A DNA stretch of 64,000 nucleotides from contig NC_092876.1 of assembly GCF_028372415.1 (NCBI RefSeq), positions 64,260,885 to 64,324,884 of the forward strand, written 5' to 3'. The notes below the pieces were generated by a model that was not told the DNA's origin, searched no databases, and saw only the letters and a list, made by a program, of their open reading frames with translations. Made by a program: the position numbers and the translations under genes. The stretch's first letter is position 1; each line of letters starts with the position of its first letter. Shown in pieces: positions 12,036 to 24,344 of the stretch. The stretch comes from Notamacropus eugenii (Eukaryota > Chordata > Mammalia > Diprotodontia > Macropodidae).

Positions 12036-12271
12036 ATTGTTCAGTCATGTCTGACTCTTTGGGGTTTTCTTGGCAGAGATACTAGAGTGGTTTGACATTT
12101 CTTTTTCCAGCTCATTTTGCTCACCTGTAAAATGAAAACTGATGCAGACAGGTTAAGTGACTTGCTCAGGTTTACACAACTAATAAGTGTCTGAGACTGA
12201 ATCTGAGTTCAGGAAGATGAGTCTTCCTGACTCCAGGCCTGGTGCTTTATTAGTGCACCACCTAGTTACCT
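12036..12271 (-). mobile_element. MAR1-type SINE, antisense
   Basis: TTGTTCAGTCATGTCTGACT through to CACCACCTAGTTACCTG. Nearly full length. Confidence 0.85.
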
Positions 12272-12274
12272 GTT

Positions 12275-12640
12275 TATTGATTGCCTACTGTATACTTGGC
12301 ACTGTGCTTAAGAAAGTAAAATGTAGTCCCTATTCTCAAGAAGCTGAAAGTCTAATGGGAGAGACAATCTGAAAACAGCTATACACAGACAAGTTATACA
12401 CAGGATAAAGTGGAGGTAATTAACAGAGGAAAGGCACTATAAGAGGGGTTGGGAAAAGCTTCTTCTAGAAGATGGGATTTTAACTGGGGTCTTGAAAGAC
12501 ATCAGGAGATAAAGGAATGATTTCTATGCTTGAGAGAAAGCCAATCATAATGAATGGAGATAAGAAATCTAATCTTGTGCAAGGAGGTTAATGTCACTGA
12601 ATGACAGTGTTCATGGTGTTAAGGTGTTATCTGATGATGG
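12275..12640 (-). mobile_element. L2 3' end, antisense
   Basis: TGCCTACTGTATACTTGGCA, CAAGAAGCTGAAAGTCTAAT, ACTGGGGTCTTGAAAGACAT. Confidence 0.7.
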
Positions 12641-12892
12641 AAAGGTAGAAGGGCCATTTTATAAAGTCTTTTTTAAAATTTTATTTAAAATTTATGAAGT
12701 AAATTTATTTAAAATCTATTGAGTAAAACAAGCATTTCTGTAACGTAGTATAATAAAAAAAGTTGATTGTATATGAAATTTCAAATCTATTATGTACAGT
12801 TTGCTATTCCTTTTAAATATATAATAAATTTTTCATGTAAATTTCTTCTTTCCCTCTTCCTCCCTCACCCTGAGATTGCTACCTTTAGGCAC

Positions 12893-13956
12893 TGTTGACC
12901 TGAAAACTTGTTAAGAAAAGGCAACAGGCTAAATGCATACATTTTATGATTTAATTAATTAATTAATCAATTCCCCATAAAGAAAACGGTTACATAGCGC
13001 TATGGAGCCTAGAATCAGAACTGGCTGCCTTAGTACAGAAATTGACTGTCTTAAGTACATTTTGCCATGAGGAAGGAGTTCTCTTAGATAAACACATTGC
13101 AAACAAAGTGGTGTCTTCTTTCTGTAGCATGTCTCTGTTATTGAAGATAAGGAAAAGGTCCCATCACCCAGATAACAGACATCCTGTCCTAAACAGGCCT
13201 TAATAGAGTTTGACAAAAGCTGAAGTTTGATAATGTTTAATATAAATTTTAGACTTTAATAAGGGCCAAAGTTTGAATTAAGAAGAGTCTGGACCTAATA
13301 GTCTCCTTTGTTTAGAGGATGCCTTTTGATGTCAAGCAAATGGGACTCCCTTACTCCCTTATCAGACCCTTCTTCTAGCATCCTAGTGTGAAGAAAGGAA
13401 AACACAGATACCTTGGGTTGTAACTTCAGCTTTTGTCAAACTCTGTTAAGATAACAACTTCAAAGGCCTGTTTAGGACAGGAAGCCTGGTGGGATTTTCT
13501 TACCCAGCTGGAATCCCAAGGCCTGACCAACATTGCTTTGTTAATTGTCCTGTCTTACTGAATTTATGGTTTGCTTAATTAGGAGAGTTTCTTTCTCATG
13601 GCAAAATGTATATAAGCCAGAAGATTTCTGCACTGGGTAGCCAGAACATTTCTGGCTCCATAATGCATTATGTTACCGTTTTCTTTATGGGGAATTGATC
13701 AATTAATTAATTAAATCATAAAATGTATGCATTTAGCCTGTTGCCTTTTTTGTAACCAAGTTTTCAGGTCAACAAGTTACAACCCAGGCCTTATCACTAA
13801 GATGCCAGAAGAAGGGTCTGGTAAGGAAGTCCCATTTGTTTGCGTGACATCAAAAGGTATCCTCTAAGTTAAACAAAGGAGACTATTAGGTCCAGACTCT
13901 TCTTAATTCAAACTTTGGCCCTTATTAAAGTCTAAAATTTATATTAAACATTAACA
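12893..13956 (-). mobile_element. Solo LTR, family A, antisense, carrying a nested LTR
   Basis: Family A LTR in minus orientation at 12893-13227 plus 13775-13956, split by a plus-orientation copy of the same family. The flanks do not show an exact duplication. Fossil. Confidence 0.78.
13228..13774 (+). mobile_element. Solo LTR, family A, nested
   Basis: 547 bp, TGATAATG...GGTCAACA, with AGTT on both sides (13224-13227, 13775-13778). TATATAAG lies at 13609-13616, with an ATTAAA-type signal further on. Inserted head-on into another family A LTR, so it is younger than its host. Confidence 0.85.
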
Positions 13957-13962
13957 TTACAA

Positions 13963-13965
<3 letters not shown>

Positions 13966-14006
<41 letters not shown>

Positions 14007-14034
14007 GTGTGTATACACACACACACACATATAT
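13966..14034. repeat. (TA)n/(CA)n microsatellite of the L1 3' UTR
   Basis: An alternating TA then CA run. An equivalent tract occurs in the L1 copy at 56030-56090. Confidence 0.9.
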
Positions 14035-14609
14035 TGTTAACCTGAAAACTTGGTTAAAGAAAAGGCAACAGGTTAAATGCATACATTTTATGATTTAATT
14101 AATTAATTAATCAATTCCCTATTAAAGAAAACGGTAACATAATGCATTATGGAGCCAGAAAGATGTTCTGGCTACCCAGTACAGAAATCTTCTGGCTTAT
14201 ATACATTTTGCCATGAGAAAGGAGTTCTCTTAGATAAACACATTGTAAACAAAGTAGCATCAGTTGGGTTTTATGATCCCAAGCTATGGGCATCTTCTTC
14301 CCGTAGCATGCCTTTGTGATTTAAGATAAGGAAAAAGTCCCATCATCCCGATTACAGACATCCTGTCCTAAACAGGCCTTTGAAGTTGTTCATCTTAACA
14401 GAGTTGACAAAGCTGAAGTTGCAACCCAAAGTATCTGTGTTTTTCTCTTACCACTAGGATGCTAGAAGAAGGGTCTGGTAAGGAAGTCCCATTTGCTTGA
14501 CATCAAAAGGCATCCTCTAAGTTAAACAAAGGGGACTATTAGGTTCAGGCTCTTCTTAATTCAAACTTTGGCCCTTATTAAAGTCTAAAATTTATATTAA
14601 ATATTATCA
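14035..14609 (-). mobile_element. Solo LTR, family A, antisense
   Basis: 575 bp, TGTTAACCTG...ATATTATCA, flanked by ATAT (14031-14034, 14610-14613). Inserted at the edge of the L1 3' UTR microsatellite. Fossil, no coding part. Confidence 0.85.
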
Positions 14610-14731
14610 ATATAAAATCATTCCATATGTACCTTTATTTATCAATTCTTTCTCTGGATACAGATCGTGTCTTCCTTCATATGTCCTTTGAAGTTAATTT
14701 GGATGTTTATAATCGTCAAAATGACTTAGTT

Positions 14732-15107
14732 TGTTGAGGGCCAGGGTGGAATGCTGTTGAAAAGATCAGGAAAGACCTTCAGGGAAACTGTTCTTTGAGA
14801 CTGTGCTCATTACCATCCGGAATGGCTCTCCATGCCCTCCGGATGTTGCTGTCTCCTCAAGACAAACAGAAAACAAGGGATATGTAAAATATATGGCCTC
14901 TAGGCTAACAGTCTTTAAAGACAATAAGACGGGCCAAATCTCTGGGAGTAGAGATGAGCAGAATGTCACGTAGGCTTGCAGTTTCTGTCTGTAAATACCT
15001 TGACCCTCAGATCAATAAACGGAACTGGTCTATCTTTTCCTGCTTCCTGTGTCTCTTTTCTTCAACCACTTCACCGAGCCGTGTAGGGATGTGGGCAGTC
15101 TGCTACA
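14732..15107 (+). mobile_element. Solo LTR with 6-bp target duplication, family D
   Basis: 376 bp, TGTTGAGGGCC...GTCTGCTACA, flanked by TTAGTT (14726-14731) and TCAGTT (15108-15113). AATAAA at 15014-15019. The 6-bp duplication fits class II (betaretrovirus-like) elements. The interrupted L1 reads on across it. Fossil. Confidence 0.8.
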
Positions 15108-15509
15108 TCAGTTGCTCAAAGTTCTTAAAACAGTATTGCTGTTGTTGTACACAGTGTTTTCTTGGTTCTGCTCATTAGCTCTTCATTATCTCATTCAAGT
15201 GTATCCATGTTTTTCTAAAATCAATGAGTTCGTCATTTCTTATAGCACTATAGTATTCCATCAGAATCATATACTACAACTTATTCAGCAATTCCCCAAT
15301 TGATGGGCATCCCTGAAATTTCTACTTCTTTGCCACCACAAAGAGAGCTGCTATAAATATTTTAGAACACATCCTTTTTCCTAATTATCTTTGGAAATAG
15401 ACCAAATAGCTTATACTTGAGTCAAAGGGTATAGGCAGTTTAATACTCTTTGAGCATAATTTCATTTTTCTCTCTGAAATGGCTGGAGTAGTTTACAGTT
15501 CCACCAATA

Positions 15510-16705
15510 ATGAATTATTGTCCCAATTTGAAGAGGAAACTACATATGGATCTAGAAGGATATAAACGTCTTCTAAATTCAGAGAGAAATAAGAGGGCAA
15601 GGGGATAGGGCAGGTTGGGGGGGGGGAGATTCTTAGAAGGATGGGTAAATTAAAGAATAGAAAGTCAAGGTAGCATGTAGAGGTAGAAGGGTGAGGAGGG
15701 ATAGGGTAAATAGGGTGAGAAGAACAGTGAGGAAAAATAGGAAGGAGGAAATACACAACAAATAATTGTGGCTTAGAATGTGAATGGGATGAATTTACCC
15801 ATAAAATAGAAATGGATAGCAGATTAAAATTTTGAATTTAACAATATGTTGCTTTTAGGAAACACAATAAAAATGAGAGATAAAAAGATAAAATAAAGGA
15901 CAGGAGTAGAAGTTAGCATGTCAGAAAAACAGGGGTAGTAATCACGATCTCAGAAAAAGTTAAAAGTAAAATGAATTTAACCACAAGAGAAAAACAGGGA
16001 AACTACACTGTGTCAGCAATATTATTCAATATTGTTTTAGGCCATTAAAAATACCTATAAATGTAAAATACCTGAGCATATATTTGCCAAAACAGACATA
16101 GGAACAATATGAACATAAACATTAAACACTTTTTATATAAATAAACTCAGATGCAAACAATTGAAATAATATTTACTGTTCATGGGTAAGTAAAGCCAAT
16201 ATAATAAAAAATGACAATTTTACTAACTAATCTATTTATTTAATGCCACCCCAATTAAATTACCAAAAAAAAAAAAAAATCTTACTGAGTTAGAAAAAAA
16301 CACAAAAGTTCATTTGGAAGAACAAAAAGTCGGGATCTTCAAAGAAATCAGGGGAAAAAGATATAAGGGAAGCAGATTCAGTAGTATCAGACCTTAAATT
16401 ATATTATAGAGCATTGTTGAAGGGTAAAATGGATAATTTTGATTAGTTTAAATTAAATTCTTTTTTATAAATAAAACCCATGTAGCCAAGATTAGAAGGA
16501 ATGCAGAATATTGGGGAAAAAAAACTTTCATAGACATTCTCTCAGATAGGATGTGATTGGGTTGAAATATTTACTGTGGCATAGAAAATGATATGCTGTT
16601 TAATTTAAAAAAACATGGAAAGACGGACTTCAGAAGGAAGATGCTATCCACCTTCAGATAGAGATGACAAGTGGAAATAGGCATAGTACAGTAATACACA
16701 CTCAT

Positions 16706-16745
<40 letters not shown>

Positions 16746-17665
16746 TGTTGACCTGAAAACTTACCAAGAAAAGGCAACATGGCTAAATGCATACATTTTA
16801 TGATTTAATTAATTAATCAATTCCCTATTAAAGAAAACAGTAACATAATGCATTATGGAGCCAGAAATGTTCTGGCTACCCAGTGCAGAAATCTTCTGGC
16901 TTATATACATTTTGCCGTGAGAAAGGAACTCTCCTAGTTGAACAAATCATAAATTTAGTAAGACAAGGACAATTAACAAAGCAATATTGGTCAGGCCTTG
17001 GGATTCCAAGCTGGGTAAACATATGTCTTGGAAATCCCACCACTAGGAAGTGGTAGGCTTCCTGCCCTAAACAGATAACTGACATGGGAAAGGGTAAACA
17101 AAGTTCAATAGAAATTACGACCTAAGATGTCTGTGTTTTCTTTACCATTAACATGCCATAACATAGTGTAGGTCTACAAATATTAAGATATGGAAAACGT
17201 CCCATTATTCAAGATAGTGTCTTAGGTTAAAGGTCTCCTTAAGGAATGTAGAGTCAGCCTTGGCTGGTTTTTGCTGACATAGGAAGAGGCATTCTCTGAG
17301 TTTGCTTCAGAGAGAACAAAGAAATTATTCCAAAATTTTATATTAAACATTATCAGTATGTATGAGGGAAATCTGTGTATATTTGTATATATCTATGTAT
17401 ATCTACATATATTCGTGATTAATTGTAGCCTTCTTTGGGGCAGTGTTGGGGTAAGGAGAGGTAAAATAAAGTAAAAAGTGGACAACAGAGGAACAACTAC
17501 AAGGAAGCAAAGAAGACCTAGGTTTCCTTGAAATGGAAATTTACTGTTTTATATTGAATCCTCTCATGTTCTAATGTGTACTTGGTAATGTTTTCTTTTC
17601 TTTTCTTATTTTTGTATTTAAGTTTAAAATTAAAAAAAATTTGGTTAATAAAAAGAGGAGAGTTA
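15510..17665 (+). mobile_element. L1 fragment, plus, with LTR insertion
   Basis: ORF2 remnants (GAATGTGAATGGGATGAATT, ATTATATTATAGAGCATTG), then a 3' UTR with a (TG)n tract at 16705-16742 and an A-rich tail near 17640. It has an internal deletion. Confidence 0.7.
16746..17355 (-). mobile_element. Solo LTR, family A, antisense
   Basis: 610 bp, TGTTGACCTG...AAACATTATCA, flanked by GTAT on both sides (16742-16745, 17356-17359). It abuts the (TG)n tract of the L1 3' UTR. Fossil. Confidence 0.87.
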
Positions 17666-17920
17666 AAAAAAAACTGTCCATTTTATACCTTACTCTGCCC
17701 TGTCTCTTGTTTATTCATAAATTATTTACTTATCCATAAGTCTGATAAGTAATATGTTCTATGTTCTTCAGATTTTCTTGTAATATTTCTCTTTATATCA
17801 AGGTCATGTATCCATTTTGACCTTATCTTAGTAAATGGTGTAAAATATTTGTCTATGCTCAATTTCTGCCAGACTACTTTCCAGTTTTCCCAACAATTTT
17901 TATGAAACAATAAAATCTTT

Positions 17921-20900
17921 TTTAAAAAAATTAACTTATTTGTTTTCAGTTTTCTACAATCACTTCCATAAATCCTAGATTTTCTCCCCCTCCCTATCTC
18001 CTCCTTCCCTGCCCCCTCCAAGAGGGCATGTAATCTTATATGGGTTCTACACATACATTCTTATTAAATACCTTTTTACTTTAGTCATGTTGCATGGAAA
18101 AATTAAAATGAATGGGAGAAACCATGAGAAAAACCAAACCAAACCAAAACATATGAGAAAATAGACTGTTTCATTCTGCAATCCAGTTATGTAGTTCTTT
18201 CTCTGGATGTGGATGGCATTTTGCCTCACGAATCCATTGGGAATTTTTTAGGTCTTTGCATTACTGTGAAGGACTAAGTCTACCAGAAAAATTCCTCCCA
18301 CCCTGTGGTTGTTGCTGTTTACAACGTTCTCCTGGTTCTGCTCCTTTCACTCAGCATCAGTTCATCTAAGTCTTTCTAGGCCTCTTTGAAATCTTCCTGT
18401 TCATCATTTCTTATGGCACAACAGGATTTCATTACATTCATATACCACAACTTGTTCAGCCATTCCCCAATTGATGGAGTTCCCTTGATTTCCAATTCTT
18501 GGCCACCACAAAGAGAGCAGCTATAAATATTTTTGTACATGTGGGACCCTTTCCCATTTTTATGATCTCTTGGGGATACAGTCCTAGAAGTGGTATTGCT
18601 GGGTCAAAAGGTATGCACATTTCTGTAGCCCTTGGGGTATAGTTCCAAACTGCTTTCCAGAATGGTTGGATTAGCTTACAGCTCCACCAACAATGAATTA
18701 GAGTTCCAACTTTCTCACATCTTCTCCAACATTTATCATCTTCCTGTTTTGTCATGTTAGCCAATCTGATAGGTGTGATGTGGTACCTCAGAGTTGTTTT
18801 GATTTACATCTCTCTAATCAATAGTGATTTAGAGCATTTTTTTCATATGACTATAGATAGGTTTAATTTCTTCCTCTGAAAACTACCTGTTCATATCCTT
18901 TGACCATTTATCAATTGGGGAGTGACTTATATTCTTGTACAATTGACTCAGTTCTCTTTATATTTTAGAAATGAGTCCTTTATCACAGATGCTAATTGCA
19001 TAAATTCTTTCCCAGTTTTCTACTTCCTTCCTAATCTTGGTTGCATTAGGTTTGTTTGTGCAAAAACTTTTCAATTTAATGTAATCAAAATTATCCATTT
19101 TGCACTTCATAATATTCTCTATCTCTTGTTTGGTCAAAAATTTCTCCATTCTCCATAAATCTGACAAATACACTATTCCTTGCTCCCCTAATTTGTTTAT
19201 AGTATCAATTTTTATACCTAGATCATGTGTCCATTTGAACTTTATTCTTGTGTATGGCGTCAGGCATTACTCTGTGCCCAGTTTCTGCCACACTGTTATC
19301 CAGTTTTCTCAGAAGTTTTTGTCAGATAGTGAGGTTCTTATCCCAGAAGCTGGGGTCCTTGGGTTTATCAAACAGTAGATTGCTATATTCATTAACTACT
19401 GTGTCATGAGTATCTAACCTATTCCACTGGTCTACTCCTCTATTTCTTAGCCTGTACCAGGTGGTTTTGATGATTGCTGCTTTATAATATAATTTGAGAT
19501 CTGGAAGGGATAGGCCATTTTCCCTAGCATTTCTTTTCATCAGTTCCATTGATATTATGGACCTTTTGTTCTTTGAGATGGATTTTGATATTTTTTTTCT
19601 AACTCTAGAAAATAATTATTTGGTAGTTTGATTGATATGGCACTGAATAAGTAAATTAATTTAGGTAGAATTGTCATTTTTATTATATTAGCTTGGCTTA
19701 CCCATGAGCAACCGATGTTTTTCCACTTACTTATATCTGACTTTATTTGTGAGAAAAGTGTTTTGTAATTGTGTTCATATAGTCCCTGGGTTTGTTTTGC
19801 CAGGTAGACTCCTAGATATTTTATAGTGTCTACCATAGCTTTAAATGGGATTTCTCTTTTTATCTCTTGCTGTTGGGCTTTGTTAATAATATACAGAAAT
19901 GCAGATGATTTATGTGGGTTTATTTTGTAGCCTGCAACTTTGCCAAAGTTGTTTATTATTTCAAGTAGTTTTTTACTTGATTCTCTGGGGTTCTCTAAGT
20001 ATATCATCATATTATCAGATTATTGCCAAGAGTGAGAGCTTAGTTTCTTCTTTGCCTATTCGAATTCCTTCAATTTCTTTTTCTTGTCTTATTGCTGCAG
20101 CTAACATTTCTGGTACCATACTGAATAACAGTGGCAATAATGGACATCCTTGTTTCACCCCTGATCTTATTGGAAATGCTTCTAGCTTATCCACATTACA
20201 TATAATGCTTGCTGATAGTTTTAGGTAGATACTGCTTATTATTTTATAGAAGGCTCCATTTATTCCTATGCTCTCCAGTGTTTTCAATAGGAATGGGTGT
20301 TGTATTTTATCAAAAGCTTTTTCTGCATCTATTGAGATAATCATATGATTTCTTTTAGTTTTGTGGTTGACATGATCAACAATGCTAATAGTTTTCCTAA
20401 TATTGAACCAGCCTTGCATTCTTGGTATAAATCCTATCTGATCATAGTGTGTTATTCTCAAGATAAGTTGCTATATTCTTTTTGCTAATACCTTATTTAA
20501 AATTTTTGCATCTATATTCACTAGAGAAATTTGTCTATAATTTTCTTTCTCTGTTTTGGCTCTTCCTGGTTTAGGTGTCAGAACCATATTTGTATCATAA
20601 AAAGAATTTGGTAGGACTTCTTCACCAATTTTCCTAAACAGTCTTAATAGTATTGGAATTAACTGTTCTTTAAATATTTGATAGAATTCACTTGTAAATC
20701 CATCTGGCCCTGGAGATTTTTTCCTAGGGAGTTAATTGATGGCTTGTTCAATTTCTTTTTCTGAGATGGAGTTATTTAAGTATTCAACTTTGTCTTCTGT
20801 TAATCTGGGCAATTTACTTTTTAAAAAAATATTCATCCATCTCACTTATATTGTCAAATTTATGGGCATACAGTTAGGCAAAGCAGTTTCTAATTATTGC

Positions 20901-21108
20901 TTTAATTTCCTCCTCATTGGAGGCGAGTTCACACTTTTCATTTTTGATATTGGCAATTTTCTTCTGTTTTTTTAAATCAAATTGACCAAAGGTTTATTAT
21001 TTTATTGTCTTTTTTTAAATAAAACCAACTCTTAGTTTTATTAGCTCAACAGTTTTCTTAATTTCAATTTTATTAATCTTTTGGTTTTCAGTATTTCCAA
21101 TTTGATTA
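17921..21108 (-). mobile_element. Younger L1, antisense, 5'-truncated, nested
   Basis: Poly(T) at the left end, then the 3' UTR. ORF2 reads in long pieces on minus: [14 protein letters not shown] (RT), SGVKQGCPL, and the C-terminal MCIPFDPAIPLLGLYP. Several stops and frameshifts make it inactive. The flanks share AATAAAATCTTT / AATAAATTCTTT, a probable target duplication. Confidence 0.85.
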
Positions 21109-22330
21109 AATAATAAATTCTTTCCCAAAAATCTTAAGTCTTTACATTTGTCAGATACAAAGTTACTATATTTATTTGCTGCTACATTGTATATCTACTC
21201 TGTTTTGTTGATCTACCTTTCTATTTCTTAGCCAGTACCAGATATTTTTGATAATTACAACCTTATAATATAGTTTAAGATGTGGTACCACTAAACTTCT
21301 TTGCTTTACATTTTTTAATTATTTCTTTTGATATTCTTGACTTTTTGTTCTTCCAAGTGAATTTTGTTATTATTTTTCCTACTTCAGTAAAATAATTTTT
21401 GGTAATTTAATTAATTTAATTACCCTTTTTATTGCATCAGCCTTGTCTGCTCCTGAACAACTGATATTTTTTCAATTATTTAAATCTGATTTTATTTTTA
21501 TAAAAAGTTTTTTAAGAATATAATTTTGCTTATCTAGTTCTTGAGTTTGTTCTTTAATCCATTTATTTTTAAAGATAAAGTTGTTAAATCTCCAATTAGT
21601 CTTTAATCTGTTTCTTTGGTACCTTACAAAATATAATTTTTATGGCATTGTGACCTGAAAAGGATACTTTTAATTTTTTTTGCTTTTGACTATAAAGTTT
21701 TTATATAATAACGTTGTTGTAATCTTTTTAGCTAGTATTTTTCTTAGACTTTTGGCATCCATATTCACTAATGAAATTGGTGTACAATTTTCTTTCTCTG
21801 TTTTTATTCTTCTTGGTTTAGATATCAATATCATATTTGTTTAATAAAAGGAGCTTGTTAGGTTGCCTTCTTTGACTATAATTTCAAATAACTTAATATT
21901 GGAATTAGTTGATCTTTAAATTTTTGATAGAATTCACTTGTAAATCCAACTGATTCTGGTGCTTTTTTCTTAGGAAGTTCATTTATGGCCTTTTCAATTT
22001 CTTTTTCTAAAATAGGTCTATTTAGATGTTCTATTTCCTCTTCTGTTAATCTAGGCAATTTATATTTCTAATATGTGTTAATATATGATCAATCTTTGTA
22101 AATGCACCACAAACCTCTGAGAAAAGGTTTCTGTTTCTGTTCAGTTCTCTCCAGCTATCTATCAAATCTAGCTTATCCAATGTTTTATTCACTTCCTTGA
22201 CTTCTGTTTTATTTTTTTGGTTAGATTTGTTTAGTTCTGAGAGGGGAAGATTGAAGTTCCCCCTATTATAGTACTATCTATATCTACTTGTGATTCATTA
22301 AACTTTTCTTTTAAAAATGTAGCTGCTATG

Positions 22331-23150
22331 TCCAAAGGGCTATAAAACTGTGCATACCCTTTGATTCAGCAGTACCACTTCTAGGTCTGTATCCCAAAGA
22401 GATCTTATAAATGGGAAAAGGACCCACATGTACAAAAATATTTATAGCAGCTCTTTTGTGGTGGCCAAGAATTGGAAATTGAGGACATGCCCATCAATTG
22501 GAGAATGGCTGAACAAGTCGTGGCATATGAATGTAATGGAATACTATTGTTCCATAAGAAATGATGAGTAAGCAGACTTCAGAAAAACCTGTAAAAGACT
22601 TAGATGAACTGATGCTGAGTGAAGTGAGCAGAACCAAGAGAACACTATACAATTACAGCAACATTGTGCAATGACCAACTTGGATAGACTTACCTCTTCA
22701 GAGCAAGCAATGATGTAAGACAGATCTATGACCCACCAAAGGGTTTCGGGCAACCCACAAAAAATGTAGAGGAAAAGATCTTTTTTTGGACCACCCAATA
22801 TCCTTTGGTATGCTGTAAGTGGCCCACAGGCCACAGGTTGTATAGGCTTGATCTTAGACAATTGCAAAAGACTAATGATGGAAAATGCTATTCATATCCA
22901 GAGAAAGAACTATGGAGTCTGAATGCACACTATTTTCTCTTTTTGTCGTTGTTTTTTCTTTCTTGTGGTTTTTCCCTTTGGTTCTAATTCTTTACAACAT
23001 GACTAATGTGGAAATGTGTTTAATATGATTGTACATGTATAGCCTATATCAGATTGCATGCTGTCTTGGGGAGGGGAGGAAAGGAGGAGAAAATTTAGAA
23101 CTCAAAATCTTAAATAAGTGTATGTTGAAAACTAAACATAAATAAATAAA
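22331..23150 (+). mobile_element. L1 3' end, plus, inserted into the older L1
   Basis: CCAAAGGGCTATAAAACTGT to AAACATAAATAAATAAA. Flanked by TTTTAAAAATGTAGCTGCTAT (left, split here) and TTTTAAAATGTAAATGCTAT (right), a target duplication of about 19 bp. It inserted opposite to the host L1. Confidence 0.82.
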
Positions 23151-24139
23151 TTTTAAAATGTAAATGCTATAGTATTTGGTACAAGTAAGTTCAATATTGA
23201 TATTGCTTCGTTATCTATGGTATCTTTTATCAAAATATTGTTATCCTATTTATATCTTTTAATTAAATCTATTTTAGACATAACTTTGAGATCATAATTG
23301 CTACTCTTATGTTTTTTGTATTAGCTGAAGCATAATAAATTCTATTCCAATCCTCCATTTTTTAAAAACTCTGTGCATATCTCACACTCTTAAATAAGTT
23401 TCTTGTAAACAACATATTGTTGGAGTCTGATTTTTAATTCCTTCTACTATCCATTTCTGTTTTATGGGTGAGTTCATCCCATTCACATTCAGAGTTACAA
23501 TTACTATTTCTGAATTTTCCTCCAATTTTTACTTTTTACCCTATCCTTTTTACCTTATCTTCTTCCTTTACCCTCCTATTCCTTTTTCTACTCACCCCTC
23601 TGAGTACCTACTTTATCTTCTCCCCCACTCTCCTAAATCTTAACCTATATACCCTACTTAAAGGCCCTCCTGCACTGTCCTCTAGTTCTCTCATGTTTGC
23701 TTCCCCATATTTTGTACCTAATCTCTTTTGCTGATCACTACAAGTCCTGGAGACTTCTATAACCTTCTAGAGGTATATATTTTTTTCCCTTCAATCCACA
23801 TCTTCTGAGAATAAGGTTCCAACATTACCAACTCTCCACCCTCACCTAGTTCCTCTGTATTGGTTCTTCCTTTCATGCCCCATTTTTATGATAATTCCTC
23901 CTTTTTATCTTTTTCTACCTAATTTTGTATTTTGGAATTGCCCCATCATACACAATTCAGTTCCAACTTTTCTTTGAAACTGCCCTAGTAATGATAACTT
24001 TAAGAATAGTGATAACATTTTCATCTATGAGAAGCAGTTTGACCTTGAGTCCCTTGCAATTACACTTTATTGTTTTCCTTATATTTCTTCTTTAGTTACA
24101 CAAGTTGATCTTGTTAAAATGATTACATGATATAACAAC

Positions 24140-24340
24140 GTGTCATTTTCAAAGATGGCCAATGACATTATGGGTGATGTCTTGTCTTGGCTTGTAAATT
24201 GAATTTAAGTGAGACAGAGTTGCACAAAATCATCAGCCTCACTATCTCTTGTAGAGTCATTGAAGTCTAGTAGCAGGATAAAAGTTTGGACAACTAGCAT
24301 GGCCCAGGATGCAGTGGATGACTTTGAACTGGTATCTGAG
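24140..24340 (-). mobile_element. RTE-tail SINE/LINE fragment
   Basis: TTGAATTTAAGTGAGACAGA, ATCAGCCTCACTATCTCTTG and GGATGCAGTGGATGAC match the family also seen at 38220-38640, 46900-47300 and 52020-52620. Confidence 0.65.
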
Positions 24341-24344
24341 TTCT

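Larger units (their letters stand above)
12660..15500 (-). mobile_element. Old L1 3' region, antisense, host to four LTRs
   Basis: Colinear with the L1 at 55830-57180: 12660-12892, 13957-14034, 14610-14731 and 15108-15500 join into one L1 3' end once the LTRs are removed. Markers are AACAAGCATTTCTGTAAC, TTGCTATTCCTTTTAAATAT and CAACTTATTCAGC. Confidence 0.8.
17670..24130 (-). mobile_element. Older L1, antisense, host of nested L1s
   Basis: ORF2 remnants at 17670-17915, 21110-22325 and 23155-24130. The last part includes the antisense of the ORF2 start (GAATGTGAATGGGATGAACT at 23470-23490). It is interrupted by two younger L1 insertions. Confidence 0.7.
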
